A stretch of DNA of 64,000 nt from an uncultured Muribaculaceae bacterium. GTDB taxonomy: Bacteria; Bacteroidota; Bacteroidia; Bacteroidales; Muribaculaceae. A program made the translations under genes and the position numbers. The notes beneath the pieces are model-generated. The model was given only the letters and a program-made list of their open reading frames with translations, was not told the DNA's origin and ran no database searches. Positions within the stretch are counted from its first letter, which is position 1; the number at the start of each line of letters is the position of its first letter. The DNA is taken from contig CAJUSZ010000007.1 of NCBI GenBank assembly GCA_910589425.1, positions 1 through 64,000 on the forward strand, in the 5' to 3' direction. Below, one piece after another: positions 34,751 to 43,794 of the stretch.

Positions 34751-36041
34751 GGGCGGAGTCGGTTTTTTGTAGGGAAGAGGAGAGCCAGAGCGATATAAGG
34801 AATACCGCCGCGGCCACGTCGAACGCGATGGCGTAGGCCATGGCTCCCTGGATTGCGCCGTCCGATGTCAGCAGCCACCATGAGAGCAGGAGCAGGACGG
34901 CGTCTTGCGCCACGCGGCATCCGAAAAGAAGCCAGTTGAGTCCGCGTGCTATCAGTTCCGAATAGAACACGTTGGAGCAGCTTATGAATATAGTGGCTAT
35001 CGTCATCACCCGCAGCACTCCTCCCATCTCCTTGAACGTCGGGCCGTAGAAACCGGCTATCCATCCTGCGAGCAGGGATATGACCGCAAACGGCACAAGG
35101 GTGCTGATCAGATTCACTCCCAGCATTGTTCTCAGTGTGTGGGAATGTCTGTCCCTGTTTCCCACACTCGCGCTGAGATGCGACAGGATCACATTGTTGA
35201 GAAGCACGGGGATGAAAGTTATTATGCCGATCCATTGGGAGGTGGCGGTGTATATGCCCACCTGACCGACGGATGAGAATTTTGTCAGAAGAATGACCGC
35301 CCCCCAGTTGCAGAGCGTGTAGTTGAGTTCCTGCACCGCGATAGGGAAAGAAAATGCTATCAGTTTTTTTCTGCATCTATAGCTGCGCTGATCCTTAAGA
35401 GAGCGTAGCTTCTTCCTTATATTCACATGATTGAGAATGACGTTGAGGGCTTGCGACGCAAGCAGCGAGGCGAACGCTCCGTCAAGTCCGAATCCCCATG
35501 TCAGAGGGGCGCATGAGAGAAGCATGAGCGCTCCGGAGATTACGTTGTTGCGGGCGATCAGACTGAAGCATCCGAAGCCTGCGAGAATGCCGTTTTGGGT
35601 GGTGTTCAGAGCCTTGCAGACTATGATCAGTCCGAGTACCCTGAACGCCTGCGATAGAGACGGAGTGCCGAGGAAAGCAGACAGCGGTTCGGCCGCGAGA
35701 AACATCGCCGCAGCGAGCGCCGCGCTGAATGCCAGCGTTATCCGCATTGCCTCTTGAGCGATGGCTCTGATATTCCGTGGTTCGGACACGAGCGCGTTGG
35801 CTATGAATTTTGTCGAGGAGACGCCCAGCCCGAATGTGGCGAAGCCGGCTATGTAGAGCATGGTGGTCTTGACCAGCCCATATTCGCCGTAGAGATCCCT
35901 TCCGAGGAAACGTGCGATGACGATTCCCGACAGCAGAAGCAACCCGTAGCCAAGTCCGTTGCCGCACACGGCCCACAGCGAGTCGCGTGCGAGCTGGCTC
36001 TTGCTCAGACGGCTGAATAATGTCTTGATGGAGAAAGTCAA
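34737..36041 (-). CDS. Wzx-type polysaccharide flippase
   Basis: 434 aa, 12 membrane helices, MOP/polysaccharide-synthesis superfamily (ARDSLWAVCGNGLGYGLLLLSGIVIARFLGRDLYGEYGLVKTTMLYIAGFATFGLGVSSTKFIA is the typical N-terminal region, seen here from residue 18). It moves the finished lipid-linked repeat unit across the inner membrane. Its place beside two Wzy-like genes makes this a complete Wzx/Wzy pathway. Confidence 0.85.
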   Translation of the reverse strand: MTFSIKTLFSRLSKSQLARDSLWAVCGNGLGYGLLLLSGIVIARFLGRDLYGEYGLVKTTMLYIAGFATFGLGVSSTKFIANALVSEPRNIRAIAQEAMRITLAFSAALAAAMFLAAEPLSAFLGTPSLSQAFRVLGLIIVCKALNTTQNGILAGFGCFSLIARNNVISGALMLLSCAPLTWGFGLDGAFASLLASQALNVILNHVNIRKKLRSLKDQRSYRCRKKLIAFSFPIAVQELNYTLCNWGAVILLTKFSSVGQVGIYTATSQWIGIITFIPVLLNNVILSHLSASVGNRDRHSHTLRTMLGVNLISTLVPFAVISLLAGWIAGFYGPTFKEMGGVLRVMTIATIFISCSNVFYSELIARGLNWLLFGCRVAQDAVLLLLSWWLLTSDGAIQGAMAYAIAFDVAAAVFLISLWLSSSLQKTDSAHACC

Positions 36042-36079
36042 TTGCGTGGTGTTAGCGCTTTTATTGCGTCAGTATAGCG

Positions 36080-37390
36080 TCAGCCGATCTTGTCGTAGAC
36101 AAATCCTGCCTCCCGGAGATACTCGGCGTCATAGATGTTACGCCCGTCCACGATCAAGGGATGCTTCATCGTGCGTTTAAGCACAGGCAGGGAGGGCATG
36201 CGGAACTGTTTCCATTCGGTTACAAGGAGCAGGGCATCGGCATCGACGGCCGCGTCATACATGTCGGTGGCATACTCCACCCGGTCGCCGATTCTTCTCC
36301 GGCATTCATCCATAGCCACCGGATCGAATACCCGGACCGCGGCTCCGGCCTCGCGCAGACGGTCGATGAGTACAAGTGCCGGCGCTTCGCGCATGTCGTC
36401 GGTCTCGGGCTTGAATGCCAGCCCCCAGAGAGCGATGCGTTTCCCGTTCAGATCTCCGTCGAAGTGTTTCAGCAGTTTCTTGAAAAGGATCTCTTTCTGC
36501 GAGGCGTTGACCTCCTCCACGGCACGCAGCACGCGCATGTCGTAGCCGGCCTGGCTGGCCGACTTGATAAGCGCCTTTACATCTTTGGGGAAGCATGAGC
36601 CTCCGTAGCCGCAACCGGCATAAAGGAATTTCTTGCCTATGCGGGTGTCGGATCCGATCCCCTTGCGCACCATGTTGACATCGGCCCCTACCAGCTCGCA
36701 GAGATTGGCTATGTCGTTCATGAACGAAATGCGTGTGGCGAGCATCGAGTTGGCCGCATATTTTATCATTTCAGCCGACGGAATGTCGGTGAATATCATC
36801 CTGTCGCTGACCACCATAAACGGGCGGTAGAGGCGTTCCATGACCTTGCGGGCCTGTTCGCTCTGGGTGCCGACCACTACCCGGTCAGGGCTCATGAAGT
36901 CCTTGATCGCCGCTCCCTCCTTGAGAAATTCGGGATTGGAAGCCACATCAAAAGGAATTTTCTCACCCCTTTTCTCAAGCTCCATGCGGATTGTCTCCCT
37001 GACCTTGGCGGCTGTCCCCACCGGAACGGTGGATTTTGTTACCAGAAGTGTGTAGCGGCCGATGTTCTGTCCGAATTCCCGCGCCACGTCGAGGACGTAG
37101 CTGAGATCGGCCGAGCCATCCTCGTCGGGCGGGGTGCCTACGGCTGAGAACACTACTTCGACGTCGGGCAGCGTCTCTGGCAGGGAAGTGGTGAAATGAA
37201 GCCTTCCAGCCTCCACGTTGCGTTTCACCATCTCCTCGAGTCCCGGTTCGTAGATTGGGATTTCCCCTTTGCGGAGACGGCCGATCTTATCCTTGTCAAT
37301 ATCGACGCAGGTTACGTCGACTCCCATCTCGGCGAAGCAGGCTCCGGAGACGAGTCCTACATATCCTGTGCCGACGATCGCTATTTTCAT
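36080..37390 (-). CDS. ugd: UDP-glucose 6-dehydrogenase
   Basis: 436 aa. Oxidises UDP-glucose to UDP-glucuronate with two NAD. N-terminal GTGYVGLVSG at 7-16, Lys210 and Asn214 in EMIKYAANSMLATRISFMNDIANL, and catalytic Cys266 in YGGSCFPKD; the C-terminal domain with the EINxDQR-like end is complete. It supplies glucuronic acid (or a product made from it) for the operon's polymer. Next to the cpsB gene, 27 bases away. Confidence 0.95.
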   Translation of the reverse strand: MKIAIVGTGYVGLVSGACFAEMGVDVTCVDIDKDKIGRLRKGEIPIYEPGLEEMVKRNVEAGRLHFTTSLPETLPDVEVVFSAVGTPPDEDGSADLSYVLDVAREFGQNIGRYTLLVTKSTVPVGTAAKVRETIRMELEKRGEKIPFDVASNPEFLKEGAAIKDFMSPDRVVVGTQSEQARKVMERLYRPFMVVSDRMIFTDIPSAEMIKYAANSMLATRISFMNDIANLCELVGADVNMVRKGIGSDTRIGKKFLYAGCGYGGSCFPKDVKALIKSASQAGYDMRVLRAVEEVNASQKEILFKKLLKHFDGDLNGKRIALWGLAFKPETDDMREAPALVLIDRLREAGAAVRVFDPVAMDECRRRIGDRVEYATDMYDAAVDADALLLVTEWKQFRMPSLPVLKRTMKHPLIVDGRNIYDAEYLREAGFVYDKIG

Positions 37391-37417
37391 GTCAGATGTG
37401 GTTTATGGGTTTGTGTG

Positions 37418-38140
37418 TCAGGGATGTGTCTGTGGTGTCGAGAGCGAGGCGAGCGAGCCGAGATCCTTGTCGGCGCGGATCTTCTCCTCGAAAAACCTCA
37501 GCATCGAGGCTTTGTGTATGTCGGATCCGCAGATGTCGATCATTCCCTGACGCAGAAGCCACGACGCCCTGCGGGCGGCGTCCTGTCCGTAGATGCCGAC
37601 AAGCGAGAACAGATTTGTCTGGAAGCGGATCTCCTCGGCACGCAGACTTCTGTAGTCGTCCTCTGTCATATAGCGGTAGCGCTCCGGATGGGCAAGCACC
37701 GGGAAATATCCTTTGCTCTTTATCTCCCTCAGAAGTTCGCGGAACCGCAATGGCGCGTTGACATACGAGGTCTCCACAAGCAGATGGTCGCCACGGTCTC
37801 CGATCGGCAGCAGATCCCCCTCTTCAAGGCGCTTCTCGAAAAGGGGATCGAGCATGTTCTCGGCGGCCAGCCGCAGCTCCACGGGCCCGGAATACGCCTC
37901 CCTGAGCTGGTTGAAACGCTGTCGGAGATCATCGGTGGCGTTGGGCATATCCTCCATTATGTGAGGCGTAAGCCACACACGGCGTATCCCGAAAGAGGCA
38001 TACGCATCGAGGATCTCAAGCGACTCCCCGACGTCGGGCACTCCGTCGTCCACTCCGAACAGGATGTGGGAATGCCAGTCTGTCATTCCGGAGAGCATGC
38101 CGGTCTGACGGATGGATCTATGATGTTTGAAAGGCCACAC
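37418..38140 (-). CDS. cpsB: CpsB/CapC-type protein-tyrosine phosphatase (PHP fold)
   Basis: 240 aa. Dephosphorylates the C-terminal tyrosines of a Wzc-like kinase. Metal-binding PHP motifs: DWHSH with His23 and His25, GVDDG, TPHIM, and AHPERYR near the middle. I start it at a GTG (38140): the sequence VWPFKHHRSIRQTG fits the usual N-terminus and begins 7 bases after the Wzc stop, whereas a longer ATG start at 38179 would overlap Wzc by 32 bases. Partner of the Wzc kinase encoded just upstream. Confidence 0.85.
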   Translation of the reverse strand: MWPFKHHRSIRQTGMLSGMTDWHSHILFGVDDGVPDVGESLEILDAYASFGIRRVWLTPHIMEDMPNATDDLRQRFNQLREAYSGPVELRLAAENMLDPLFEKRLEEGDLLPIGDRGDHLLVETSYVNAPLRFRELLREIKSKGYFPVLAHPERYRYMTEDDYRSLRAEEIRFQTNLFSLVGIYGQDAARRASWLLRQGMIDICGSDIHKASMLRFFEEKIRADKDLGSLASLSTPQTHP

Positions 38141-38147
38141 GGTTAGA

Positions 38148-40547
38148 CTATTTTGAGTAGTAATAGTAGCTTGAGCCATAGTAATATCCGTAGGGCGACG
38201 AGGAAGTCTGGCGCACGTCGTTGAGTACGATGCTCATGCTGTTGTATTTTTTAAGCTGATAGAGGCGCATCACCTCGGGCAGAAGCGCTTTGTCGAATCT
38301 TCCGGCCCGCACCACAAACACTGTCCGGTCGGCCACATCGGCGATCAGCTGCGGGTCGGCCACGATTGTGTCCGGCGGGCAGTCGATGATGATCACATCG
38401 TATATTTCACGCGCTTCGGCTATCATTTCCTTGAAGCGTCCGTTCTCAAGCAGCTCGGCGGGGTTGGGGGCCTTGTGGCCGATCGGCATGATGGACAGAT
38501 TCTTCTCGAATTGTGTCGGAACCACCAGAGGTTTCCAGTCGTCGGTCTTTTCCGCCAGATAGTTGGTTACACCCTCCTCGGGATTCCCTATCACGGCCGA
38601 AGTGGAGCCGTGGCGCAGGTCGCCGTCGATGAGCAACACCTTTTTGCCCTTGATGGCGTAGGTCATGGCGAGGTTGAGCGAGATGAACGATTTTCCCGAA
38701 CCTGGGAAATAGGATGTTAGCATCAGCACTTTCGCTTTGTGGCGCGAATCTCCCATGAAGTCGAGGTTGCTCCGCATCACCCTGAAGGCCTCGTTGATGG
38801 CGTTGCGGTTGCCATGTTCCACCACGGGTTTGGTCCTCCCTTCCTCACGCTTTTGCTTGCGTGAGAACAGGCGCTTGCGCAGACTTTGCTCGCCCGGGAT
38901 CTCGCCTGCAAATGGGATCGGCAGGGATTCGAGATCTTTCGACCGGCGCACTTTCGTGTCGAGAGTTACCGAAAGATAGAGAGCCACGGCCGGAATGAGG
39001 AGGCCGATGATGGCTGAAACCATAAGAATCATGTTTTTCTTAGGCGCTATAGGCAGCATCGGTGTGGTGGGAGCCGTGATTATGCGGGTGTTGTAGGATG
39101 TGAACGTCTGCGTGAGTTCGTTCTCCTCGCGCTTTTCGAGCAGGAAAAGATAGAGCGATTCCTTCACTTTCTGCTGGCGTTCCACCGAGATCAGATATTT
39201 CGCCTGATCAGGATTGGAGGCTATCTGTTCGCGTGCTTCGCCGCGTGCGTCGCGTGTGTTGGAAAGCGATGTGTTCAGGGCCGAGATCACCTGATCCACG
39301 GTCTTGACGATGGCCTGACGGAGGCCTCGGAGCGAAGCGTCGTAGTCCTTGACAAGGGGATTGTTTGCCGACGAGTTTGCCGCGATATTGTTGCGCGACA
39401 GCAGCATCTGGTTGTATTCCCCGATCTGGCTCTCTATGTTGAGATCCCCGATTCCGGTGTTGACGGGAAGCACGGAAGTGCTGTTGGCCGGATTGCTGAG
39501 AAAATCACGCATGTAGCGGGCTATCATGAGCTTATTGTTGATCTCATACATCTCATCCTCATTCTTTACTGATTTCTCGAGATACATGCGCGAGGCCTGT
39601 TCCACATCCGGGATAAGATGGCGGCTCTTGAAGTCGGATATGTCGGCGTCGACTATGCCGAGGTCTTTCTCAATCACCGACAGACGCTCGTTGATGAAGT
39701 CGGATGTGGCGTGGGCTATGATGTTCTTGTCCTCGACCCATTTTTCGTTGTAGACCTCGATCACTGTCTTCAGTATGTCGATTGCCATAGCCGGCGACAC
39801 GGAAGTGGCGCGAAGATCTATCACGTCGGCCATTTTGTCGTGGAGTGTTCCCTTTACAGAGGAGCAATACCGGTTCACACTCTGTTGCAGACCGTTGCGG
39901 AACACGTGGATCTCCATCGGCTTGCCGATCTTTCCGGCGAAAGCCGGGTTGCGGCGGATGGTGATGTCGCCTACCGGGGTCTTGACTGTGTTGAGATTCC
40001 AGTCGGTCTTGACCTCGTAGTCGAGCTTTTTCTTCTCCCCGTCGGTGTATGAGATGAAATCGTGAAGGATCATCCGGCCGTCGGGATTGAGCGTTATGTC
40101 GAGCGCGGCAAGACCGTTCTCGGGCAGACCGCTGAATCCGAGCAGCACTGGAAGATTTTTCCCGTAGAGGGTGTTGTCGTGGAATGTGCCTTTGGTGGTG
40201 TAGCTCACTTCGAGCCCGAGGCGTTTCACCACTTCATACATGATCGAGGGGGATGTGAAAGCTATAAGCTCATTGTTCACACTCACCTTGCTGTTGACCA
40301 GACCCATCGATGAGAAAGCCTGCGAGACATCCATCATGGATCTCGATGATGACTGTTCCTTGATCAGAACCGAGGCCGACGATTGATAGATGGGATTCTG
40401 GCATTTGATGTAGAAATAGCCTATGACAAGAAACGCCGCGACCGAGATGAGAAACCATTTCCAGTTGCCTATGCAGAGCCGGAAAAAATCTGTCGGGGAG
40501 AACGATCGCTCCTCGGTCAGTGATATTTCGTTAGGATTCGTGTCCAT
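38148..40547 (-). CDS. wzc: Wzc-like chain-length determinant with tyrosine kinase domain
   Basis: 799 aa inner-membrane protein. Wzz-type region with membrane helices near residues 33-53 and about 520-540, coiled-coil periplasmic part between them, then a cytoplasmic bacterial tyrosine kinase: Walker A near 616-620 (GSGKS), the IDGDLR motif near 640-645, the IDCPPD Walker B near 722. The C-terminus carries eight tyrosines at 786-797, the autophosphorylation cluster. Phosphorylation cycles with the CpsB phosphatase control polymer length. Works with the Wza export lipoprotein coded upstream. Confidence 0.93.
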   Translation of the reverse strand: MDTNPNEISLTEERSFSPTDFFRLCIGNWKWFLISVAAFLVIGYFYIKCQNPIYQSSASVLIKEQSSSRSMMDVSQAFSSMGLVNSKVSVNNELIAFTSPSIMYEVVKRLGLEVSYTTKGTFHDNTLYGKNLPVLLGFSGLPENGLAALDITLNPDGRMILHDFISYTDGEKKKLDYEVKTDWNLNTVKTPVGDITIRRNPAFAGKIGKPMEIHVFRNGLQQSVNRYCSSVKGTLHDKMADVIDLRATSVSPAMAIDILKTVIEVYNEKWVEDKNIIAHATSDFINERLSVIEKDLGIVDADISDFKSRHLIPDVEQASRMYLEKSVKNEDEMYEINNKLMIARYMRDFLSNPANSTSVLPVNTGIGDLNIESQIGEYNQMLLSRNNIAANSSANNPLVKDYDASLRGLRQAIVKTVDQVISALNTSLSNTRDARGEAREQIASNPDQAKYLISVERQQKVKESLYLFLLEKREENELTQTFTSYNTRIITAPTTPMLPIAPKKNMILMVSAIIGLLIPAVALYLSVTLDTKVRRSKDLESLPIPFAGEIPGEQSLRKRLFSRKQKREEGRTKPVVEHGNRNAINEAFRVMRSNLDFMGDSRHKAKVLMLTSYFPGSGKSFISLNLAMTYAIKGKKVLLIDGDLRHGSTSAVIGNPEEGVTNYLAEKTDDWKPLVVPTQFEKNLSIMPIGHKAPNPAELLENGRFKEMIAEAREIYDVIIIDCPPDTIVADPQLIADVADRTVFVVRAGRFDKALLPEVMRLYQLKKYNSMSIVLNDVRQTSSSPYGYYYGSSYYYYSK

Positions 40548-40586
40548 TTTGTTGATAAAGTATGTCCGTTGTTTCAGGGGTGTGGA

Positions 40587-41420
40587 TTAGCGGAAAATAA
40601 GCACGGCGATCGTGGTCAGCAGCGATGCCACGGAGATCCAGAACGCGGTCGAGAGGAAGTTGTTGCCGTTGGTCGTGGTGGAGCGCTTCTGGTAGTCGTT
40701 GGGTTCGACATACACGGCGTCTCCCTGTTGCAGATAGAACGCCGGTGAATTCATGGCCTGCTGCGTGTCGGTCAGGTCGAGACGGTAGGCTTTGCGTTCG
40801 CCGTTTTCAGTCCGGAGTACGAGTACGTTGGTTCTCTGTCCGTTGATTGTCATGTCGCCGGCCATGGCCAGGGCGTCGATTATCGTGATGTGGTCGCGGT
40901 TCAGTTCCATCCTTCCGGGATGGTTCACCTCGCCGAGTACACTGACCCCGGCGTTGGCAAACTCCACGGTTACGATCGGATCCTTCACGAGATCGCGCCC
41001 CATAAGCTCACCTTTGATGAATCCTGACAGTTCCGAGCGGGTCATCCCCTCCACCTTGAGTGTGCCGAGGATCGGGAAGTCGATCGTCCCCTCAGGGGAG
41101 ACGGTGTAGAGCGACACGCCGGATTTCACACCGCCGTCGTTGCGGATGGTGTTGACGTCGGTGGTGAGTACGGCCTGGGTGATGTTGGTGGATACGACCG
41201 GGAGGTTGAAAAGCTTCGACAGCTGGTCGTCTTTTGAATGGACGATGATCGAGAGCTTGTCTTCGGGCTGCACTTTCAACTGGGTTGCTTTCAGGTCAAC
41301 TTTCATGACGCTTTGGTCCACATCCTGAAAGTATGCCACATTTTTTGGCGTGCAGGATGTCAGTCCGACGGCGGCTGCGGCTATGAGGGCCGCTATGAGA
41401 GAACGAAAGGAAAGGTTCAT
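40587..41420 (-). CDS. wza: Wza-like polysaccharide export lipoprotein
   Basis: 277 aa. Lipobox GLTSC puts the lipid on Cys23. The Poly_export domain (LKVQPEDKLSIIVHSKDD) is followed by a SLBB domain (VSVLGEVNHPGRMELNRDHITIIDALAMAGDM). It ends with one hydrophobic helix (AFWISVASLLTTIAVLIFR). Forms the outer-membrane exit for the polymer in concert with Wzc. Compared with E. coli Wza it is short, which is usual in Bacteroidetes. Confidence 0.9.
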   Translation of the reverse strand: MNLSFRSLIAALIAAAAVGLTSCTPKNVAYFQDVDQSVMKVDLKATQLKVQPEDKLSIIVHSKDDQLSKLFNLPVVSTNITQAVLTTDVNTIRNDGGVKSGVSLYTVSPEGTIDFPILGTLKVEGMTRSELSGFIKGELMGRDLVKDPIVTVEFANAGVSVLGEVNHPGRMELNRDHITIIDALAMAGDMTINGQRTNVLVLRTENGERKAYRLDLTDTQQAMNSPAFYLQQGDAVYVEPNDYQKRSTTTNGNNFLSTAFWISVASLLTTIAVLIFR

Positions 41421-41472
41421 GTCTGGTTGATGGCTTGTTTGATAATTATGAGTATATCCTGACAGTAGTGGT

Positions 41473-42108
41473 TCAGGTTATGGCTTCCAGGTCTGAAAGA
41501 GGGACGCTCACCGAGGCGCAGCATAGATTGTCGATAAGAATTGAGATTCTCCGCAGTCCGTCGGCATCCTGGCTTGCCCGGCCACGGAGACCCTTAAGCG
41601 AACCGCGCACGATCTCCACTTCTTCTCCACGCAGTATCCTCGGGGCTGAGATTTCGATCGTCCGGTCCGAATTTCCTGCCATGAACATCAGTTTCTCCAT
41701 TTCTGAAGCCGGAATTACAGCAGGTTTTCTCTCTCCCGGAGCCTTGAGCAGGGAGGTGATGGCCGGATTCCGCAGCAGGTCGTTGAGCTTTTGGGGAATG
41801 GTGTGGATGAATATGACCCTTGGAATCAGCAGGACTTCCACCCATTTTTTCCGGTCGCTCCATTGTCTCAGTTCCCTGCGCGACGGTATGTAGACGGAAT
41901 AATCCTCGCGTCGCAAAGCGGCGGCGGCGGTTCGCTCCGCATTGCTCTTTGTGAAAGCCGCTACCCACACTAAAGGCCGCGCTCCGCGGTCGTCAGTCCC
42001 ATTGGCTGGCGGCAATCCCGACATCGAAAAATCATCGTTTCCCTGCATGATGTCCTGGCGGCGGTTGCGGATATCTGTGTGTAAATCCGTCTGTTGACGT
42101 CTGTTCAC
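41473..42108 (-). CDS. UpxY/NusG-like transcription antiterminator
   Basis: 211 aa. After an unconserved ~40 residues comes a NusG N-terminal domain (VWVAAFTKSNAERTAAAALRREDYSVYIPSRREL) and a C-terminal KOW-type end (EEVEIVRGSLKGLRG). In Bacteroides, proteins like this (UpxY) are encoded first in capsule operons and let RNA polymerase read through the long leader; that is known for the family. No UpxZ-type inhibitor gene is next to it. Its gene heads the 16-kb operon, 27 bases from the promoter's -7 element. The start is uncertain (42108 or 42048). Confidence 0.85.
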   Translation of the reverse strand: MNRRQQTDLHTDIRNRRQDIMQGNDDFSMSGLPPANGTDDRGARPLVWVAAFTKSNAERTAAAALRREDYSVYIPSRRELRQWSDRKKWVEVLLIPRVIFIHTIPQKLNDLLRNPAITSLLKAPGERKPAVIPASEMEKLMFMAGNSDRTIEISAPRILRGEEVEIVRGSLKGLRGRASQDADGLRRISILIDNLCCASVSVPLSDLEAIT

Positions 42109-42134
42109 GCAGTCTGCAACCGCTCATTGTTCTG

Positions 42135-42165
42135 CAAAGATAAGCAAAAAATACGGATTGACAAA
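42135..42165 (-). promoter_or_regulatory. Promoter of the long exopolysaccharide operon
   Basis: Minus strand TTTG (42165-42162), 19-base spacer, TATCTTTG (42142-42135): a full match to the Bacteroidetes consensus. The start should be near 42128, a leader of only ~20 bases. No inverted repeats flank it, so I see no sign of invertible control. Confidence 0.8.
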
Positions 42166-42212
42166 TATGACGCATACGTTTGCCCGCGGCTGACGCATCC
42201 GCCGGCTCGTTC

Positions 42213-43181
42213 CTATCGGGTGTTTCCCGATGAAAATGTGTCAGACATGTTCTCGTAGGAAGAGGTGAAATGGGGGTGATGGTTGAGAAGTTCGGAACGG
42301 AGTCTGGTGCGGTCGAGATGGACGTAGATTTCGGTGGTGGCGATCGATTCATGCCCCAGCATTTCCTGGATGGCACGCAAGTTGGCGCCCCCTTCCAGAA
42401 GATGGGTGGCGAACGAGTGGCGCAACGTGTGGGGGCTTATCTTTTTCATGATTCCGGCCGCGGCCGCAAGATCCCTGACTATGTAGAACACCATCACCCT
42501 TGTCATTTTTGCCCCTCTGCGGTTGAGCAGCAATATGTCTTCGCTCCCTTTGCGGACATTCAGCTTGTTGCGTTCCGGAATATATTCGGAGATAAGTGAC
42601 AGGGCTATGTCGGAGAGAGGGACTATGCGCTGTTTGCTCCCTTTTCCCTCGACGAGCATATAGCCCTCGCTGAAATTTATGTGGCTGATACGAAGCTCGG
42701 TGAGTTCGCTTGCCCGGACTCCGCTTCCATAAAGGATCTCGATGATGGTGTGGTTTCTGAGAGCTTCAGATTTGCCGCGGTCTATCGCTTTTACCATCGA
42801 GTCTATCTCATCGACAGACAGCACCTCGGGGAGATGGGCGGGGATGGCGGGCATTTCCACAAGATCGCTCGGGTCAGACTCGATATAGCGTTCGAGTCTC
42901 ATGAACTTGAAGAGAGACCTTATGCCGGCGAGGATCCGGGCTTGGGATCGGGGCTGGATGCCTATTTCGTGAAGCGTTGCGAGAAATTCATGTATGTCGG
43001 CCGTCGTCGCCTCCTGTATGGGGGTGGACACAGACTGTAGAAATTCGAGCAGATGGGTCGCGTCGCGGAAATATGCTTCCGCTGTGTTGACCGAAAGTCC
43101 GCGCTCCAGCTTGAGATAGGCAGAGAAATCGCGCAGCAGGTCGCCGTCGGACGGAATGGTTCTTACGGGATGGCTGCTCAT
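42213..43181 (-). CDS. xerD: Site-specific tyrosine recombinase XerD
   Basis: 322 aa. Resolves chromosome dimers at dif with XerC and FtsK. All catalytic residues are visible: Arg156, Lys180, His251, Arg254, His277 and nucleophile Tyr286. The ATG at 43181 overlaps the stop of the upstream gene (ATGA), and the sequence before it is not conserved. Because aroQ is nearby and no element ends are seen, I take it as the housekeeping recombinase, not a mobile-element integrase. Confidence 0.9.
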   Translation of the reverse strand: MSSHPVRTIPSDGDLLRDFSAYLKLERGLSVNTAEAYFRDATHLLEFLQSVSTPIQEATTADIHEFLATLHEIGIQPRSQARILAGIRSLFKFMRLERYIESDPSDLVEMPAIPAHLPEVLSVDEIDSMVKAIDRGKSEALRNHTIIEILYGSGVRASELTELRISHINFSEGYMLVEGKGSKQRIVPLSDIALSLISEYIPERNKLNVRKGSEDILLLNRRGAKMTRVMVFYIVRDLAAAAGIMKKISPHTLRHSFATHLLEGGANLRAIQEMLGHESIATTEIYVHLDRTRLRSELLNHHPHFTSSYENMSDTFSSGNTR

Positions 43182-43723
43182 AGGTTGACGGTGTAGCATA
43201 CGGGATGCATCTCGTCGCGTTTGAACAGGATCGAGTTGTGAGTGCCGAGAAGCACGAGGGATGTCTCTATTGAAGACACCACTTCCCCTATCTGCGGTTC
43301 GGAGAAACCGTTTAGCCAGATTGTCTCGCAATTGCTGCGAAGGATTTCCACGAGCTGGGCAGGAGTGGTGTTTTTCGCCATGAAATATCCGGTCCGGGCC
43401 TTGCGGGCTTCGTCGGGATCTTTGGTTACGCGGGCGTCGGCCGAAGCCAGCAAGGCGGCCAGAGCGATGGATCTCGGGGCGTCCGGATCGATGAAGATTG
43501 TCCCACCCGTTTTCATGGCGCAGATCCGGTGGAAACGCAGGGCTTCCCTGCGGAGCCTGACTCCACCCTCCGCAATGGCGAGATCCGAGATCTCATCGTC
43601 GGCATAGAATGCGTATTTGCGTCTGAGCCTGAGCAATTCCACGATTTTGAAAGCGAAAGGGGAGTGGACTCCATATCCACGGGAATGACGTGCCCGTTTG
43701 TAGGCGTCTGCTATCGAGAACAT
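43178..43723 (-). CDS. Methyltransferase-like protein lacking the SAM-binding loop
   Basis: 181 aa. The N-terminus (IADAYKRARHSRGYGVHSPFAFKI) is the signature of a Bacteroidetes class I methyltransferase-like family, but the glycine-rich SAM-binding loop expected in the middle is absent; the place reads GGTIFIDPDAPRSIALAALLAS. It is also shorter than the ~240 residues I would expect. Probably a degenerate or non-catalytic member. Coupled to xerD (4-base overlap). Function unknown. Confidence 0.5.
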   Translation of the reverse strand: MFSIADAYKRARHSRGYGVHSPFAFKIVELLRLRRKYAFYADDEISDLAIAEGGVRLRREALRFHRICAMKTGGTIFIDPDAPRSIALAALLASADARVTKDPDEARKARTGYFMAKNTTPAQLVEILRSNCETIWLNGFSEPQIGEVVSSIETSLVLLGTHNSILFKRDEMHPVCYTVNL

Positions 43724-43794
43724 TGTGGATTCAGTTTGAAAGAAGATAAGAAGATAGGCGGGGAGCGAGGGGATTGGCGGACAGAAAGACCGGG

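Noticed and set aside
42135..42212. Invertible promoter as in B. fragilis capsules
   Set aside because: I find only a short direct repeat (TGACGCAT), no inverted repeats around the promoter.
42213..43181. XerD as an integrase of a mobile element
   Set aside because: No attachment-site repeats or cargo; size, residues and neighbourhood fit the housekeeping recombinase.
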